From assembly GCA_045645985.1 (NCBI GenBank), contig JAZRJV010000032.1, positions 1 to 64,000 on the forward strand: 64,000 nucleotides of DNA. The letters are read 5' to 3'. The position numbers and the translations under genes were made by a program. The notes beneath the pieces are model-generated. The model was not told the origin of the DNA, made no database searches, and saw only the letters and a list, made by a program, of their open reading frames with translations. Below are positions 61,838 through 64,000 of this stretch, piece after piece; the stretch's first letter is position 1; every line of letters begins with the position of its first letter. This stretch comes from RGIG9060 sp045645985 (lineage in GTDB: Bacteria > Spirochaetota > Spirochaetia > Treponematales > Treponemataceae).

Positions 61838-64000
61838 ATGGAAAGAAATAAAATAAATAAGGTTACAACAAAACGAAGATTTTTTCTCATACCTGGAATT
61901 TGTACGCTAGTTTTATTTTGCGCAGCGATTTGCCTTATGAACCATTATTCAAAAAAAATGTTAGAATCTCACATAAAAGAAAATAACGAATATCTTTCTG
62001 AAATAAACAAACAAATTGCAACAACTATTGATGAGAGAATTTACACAAATCAAGTTTTAATCAATTCAATTTCAACAATGATGAATGAGCAAAATTATGA
62101 AAGCAAAGAAATTGCAGAAAATCTAAAAACAGAAAGAATAAAACATAATTTTGTAAGAATTGCAATTATAAAACCAGATGGGAATTATACTGAAAACGGA
62201 AAAACTATAAATTTAAATTCAAGAAGTTATTTTCAAGAAGCATTAAAAGGAAATTCTTCAATTTCGGATATTTTAGTTTCCAAATTAACTGGAGAAAAAA
62301 TTATTGTTTATTCTGCGCCAATCAAAAACAACAACCAAATTATCGGAATTTTGATAGGTGTACAAAGTGTAAAATCGCTACAAAAAAATTTAACTGTTCA
62401 AGCATTTAACAATAATGGTTTTACAAGGATAATTGATAAAAATGGAAATTATGTTATTTCAACAGAAAGCGAAGACTTTATCGAAAAAAATATTTACGAT
62501 GAAATTAACAAAAGTTGGAATGATGTGAATTTTGCAAAATCTCGAATGCAAACTATTATCCAAGAAGGCAAATCTGGAGTTTTTAGATATAAAGACAAAT
62601 TTACAGCAATTTACACTCCGATAAATTATAATGATTGGATGTTATTTACAATGCTTCCATCCAATATTTTAGAAAATGAAAATGTAGGTCATACACATTT
62701 ATACTTAGTTCTTTGCTTATTACTTGGAATAATTTTATTAGTTTTCATTGTAGGTTTATCTTTATTTCAAATTAGAAATCATAAAGTTTTAAAAGAAATT
62801 GCATTTACTGATTCAATTACTGGCGAAGGAAATCAAAACTGGTTTACAAGAAAAGCGGAAGAATTAATAAACGCAAATGATTCCATAAAATATGCCATAA
62901 TTACAGTTGATATTTACCAATTCAAAATTGTAAACGATAAATTTGGTCGAGCAAAAGGTGATGAAACCTTGCGTTATGTTTATTTTACAATAAAAAGTTT
63001 ACTTGAGCCTGAAGAAATTATCGCAAGAACAAGTTCTGATAACTTCAAAGTTTTACTAAAATATGATAACGACCAACTTTGTATCGAAAGATTAAAAGCT
63101 TGGACAGCAAAAATAAATTCTTTTAACGCAGATATAGATGACGACGATAAATTCTTTATTTATCTTGCTTGTGGAGTTTGCCCTATCGAGCATAGTGTAG
63201 AAAAAACAACAGAGCAAACTAAGAAATATGATTTACTTGCTTGTTACGATAGATGTGCTATAGCTCTTTCTACTGCAAAACCGGTAAAAGATTCCTATTT
63301 GCGTTGTGGATTTTTTGATGAATGGGATTTAACCGTGATGATTCATCATAAAATTATCGAAAACAGAATGAAATCTGCTCTAAAAAATGATGAATTTCAA
63401 ATTTATCTTCAACCAAAATATGACATCGTTCAAAATAAAATTGCTGGCGCCGAAGCTTTGGTTCGTTGGGCTGATCCTACAAGAGGTTTGATTCCACCAA
63501 ATGATTTTATTCCTTTGTTTGAAAGTAATGGATTTATCTTAGATTTAGACCTTTATGTTTTTGACCGAACATGTCACCTTTTACGACAATGGATAGACCG
63601 CGGAATAAATCCTGTAATCATCTCTGTAAATCTTTCAAGAGCATATTTGCAAGATTTTACTTTCTTAGGAAAATTTGAAGAAATTCGCAGAAAATATGAA
63701 GTTCCAGCAAAATATATTGAACTTGAACTTACAGAAACAGTTGTATTTGAAAATATGAATATTCTTTCAGATATAATCAATTTAATACATGATTTAGGCT
63801 ACAGTTGCTCAATAGACGATTTTGGTTCAGGATATTCTTCGTTAAATATTCTAAAAAATATTCCTGTTGATACAATCAAAATTGATAGAGGATTTTTTAT
63901 TGGTGAAAATTCAGACACAATCAAAAGTGATACAATCGTTCGTAGCGTAATTGATTTGGCACGAAAATTAAAAATGAAAACAGTTTCTGAAGGAATTGAG
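61838..64000 (+). pseudogene. Sensor-GGDEF-EAL protein, frameshifted in GGDEF, cut by window edge
   Basis: The frame opens at ATG 61838 with a membrane helix (about 15-35), an extracytoplasmic Cache-like sensor and a second helix (about 285-310). A GGDEF domain begins next, but the frame hits TGA TGA at 62960-62965. Reading one base later (from 62940) gives NDKFGRAKGDETLRYVYFTI, the conserved GGDEF N-terminal block. The original frame returns at about 62999 with LLEPEEIIARTSSDNFKVLL. An extra A and a missing base 55 bases apart explain this. The signature is SSDNF, so no cyclase activity is expected. The EAL domain looks intact (EALVRW, ELTET, DDFGSGYSS, IKIDRGFF, VSEGIE), implying c-di-GMP phosphodiesterase if translated whole. 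A sequencing error cannot be excluded. Confidence 0.75.

Noticed and set aside
62960..62965. Recoding (selenocysteine or programmed frameshift) in the EAL gene
   Set aside because: Two consecutive TGA codons and the need for a +1 shift followed by a -1 shift 55 bases later make recoding implausible. Indels or sequence errors are simpler.

Overview
The window is AT-rich bacterial chromosome, roughly two-thirds A+T by eye. Several features point to a spirochaete, most likely a host-associated Treponema. A trans-2-enoyl reductase of the Ter/FabV type, well known from Treponema denticola, sits in the fatty-acid operon. A fliS gene follows a sigma-28-like promoter, and there are several proteins I know only as spirochaete-type hypotheticals. 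The genus is inference; no rRNA is present.

Layout. 1-3580: a lipoprotein with a transglutaminase-like domain, an XRE regulator behind three repeated operator-like elements, a TM2 protein and a DMT exporter. 3640-9730 is an accessory island without integrase or phage structural genes. It holds (i) an apparent type I toxin-antitoxin locus (3657-3991) with a 32-residue hydrophobic peptide, an SD-sequestering leader and an antisense RNA; (ii) an XRE repressor divergent from a small gene, a structured leader, a DUF4417 gene, an EndoU-like nuclease and a small partner gene; (iii) a paralogous XRE repressor with three operators on an exact 30-bp pitch, divergent from an EcoRI-family DNA methyltransferase overlapping a DUF262-HNH nuclease. 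The rest is mostly housekeeping. 9757-14508: glycogen phosphorylase and debranching enzyme. 14595-21135: AddB- and AddA-like helicase-nuclease subunits. 21155-23539: EIIA(Ntr)-type PTS protein, hypotheticals and a lytic transglycosylase. 23695-26645: rex-serC-serA under two perfect Rex sites. 26841-28207: xth and a rhomboid protease. 28310-31699: the N-degron operon clpS-clpA-aat. 31772-37793: tRNA-Ala(GGC), a GH13 amylase, a MATE pump, a DUF4197 lipoprotein, an ACT protein and purD. 37869-48066: an acyl-CoA ligase and the large operon fabD-fabG-fabF-fabZ-fabV-accB-accC-accD-accA. 48217-55962: ftsH, fliS, polA, coaE and a SPOR protein. 56044-61656: an outer-membrane-like protein, nagB, a uracil permease, an ABC ATPase and tyrS. 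61838-64000: a sensor-GGDEF-EAL gene, broken inside GGDEF by two compensating indels and cut by the window edge.

How the parts work together. Glycogen and maltodextrin use (glgP, glgX, amylase) feeds glycolysis. The fab-acc operon makes malonyl-CoA and elongates fatty acids with FabV as the only visible enoyl reductase. Rex ties serine synthesis to the NADH/NAD balance. The island looks like layered defence or addiction, with each effector group facing its own small repressor. A recurring feature is a -10 box ending about six bases before the start codon, which predicts leaderless mRNAs for about ten genes.
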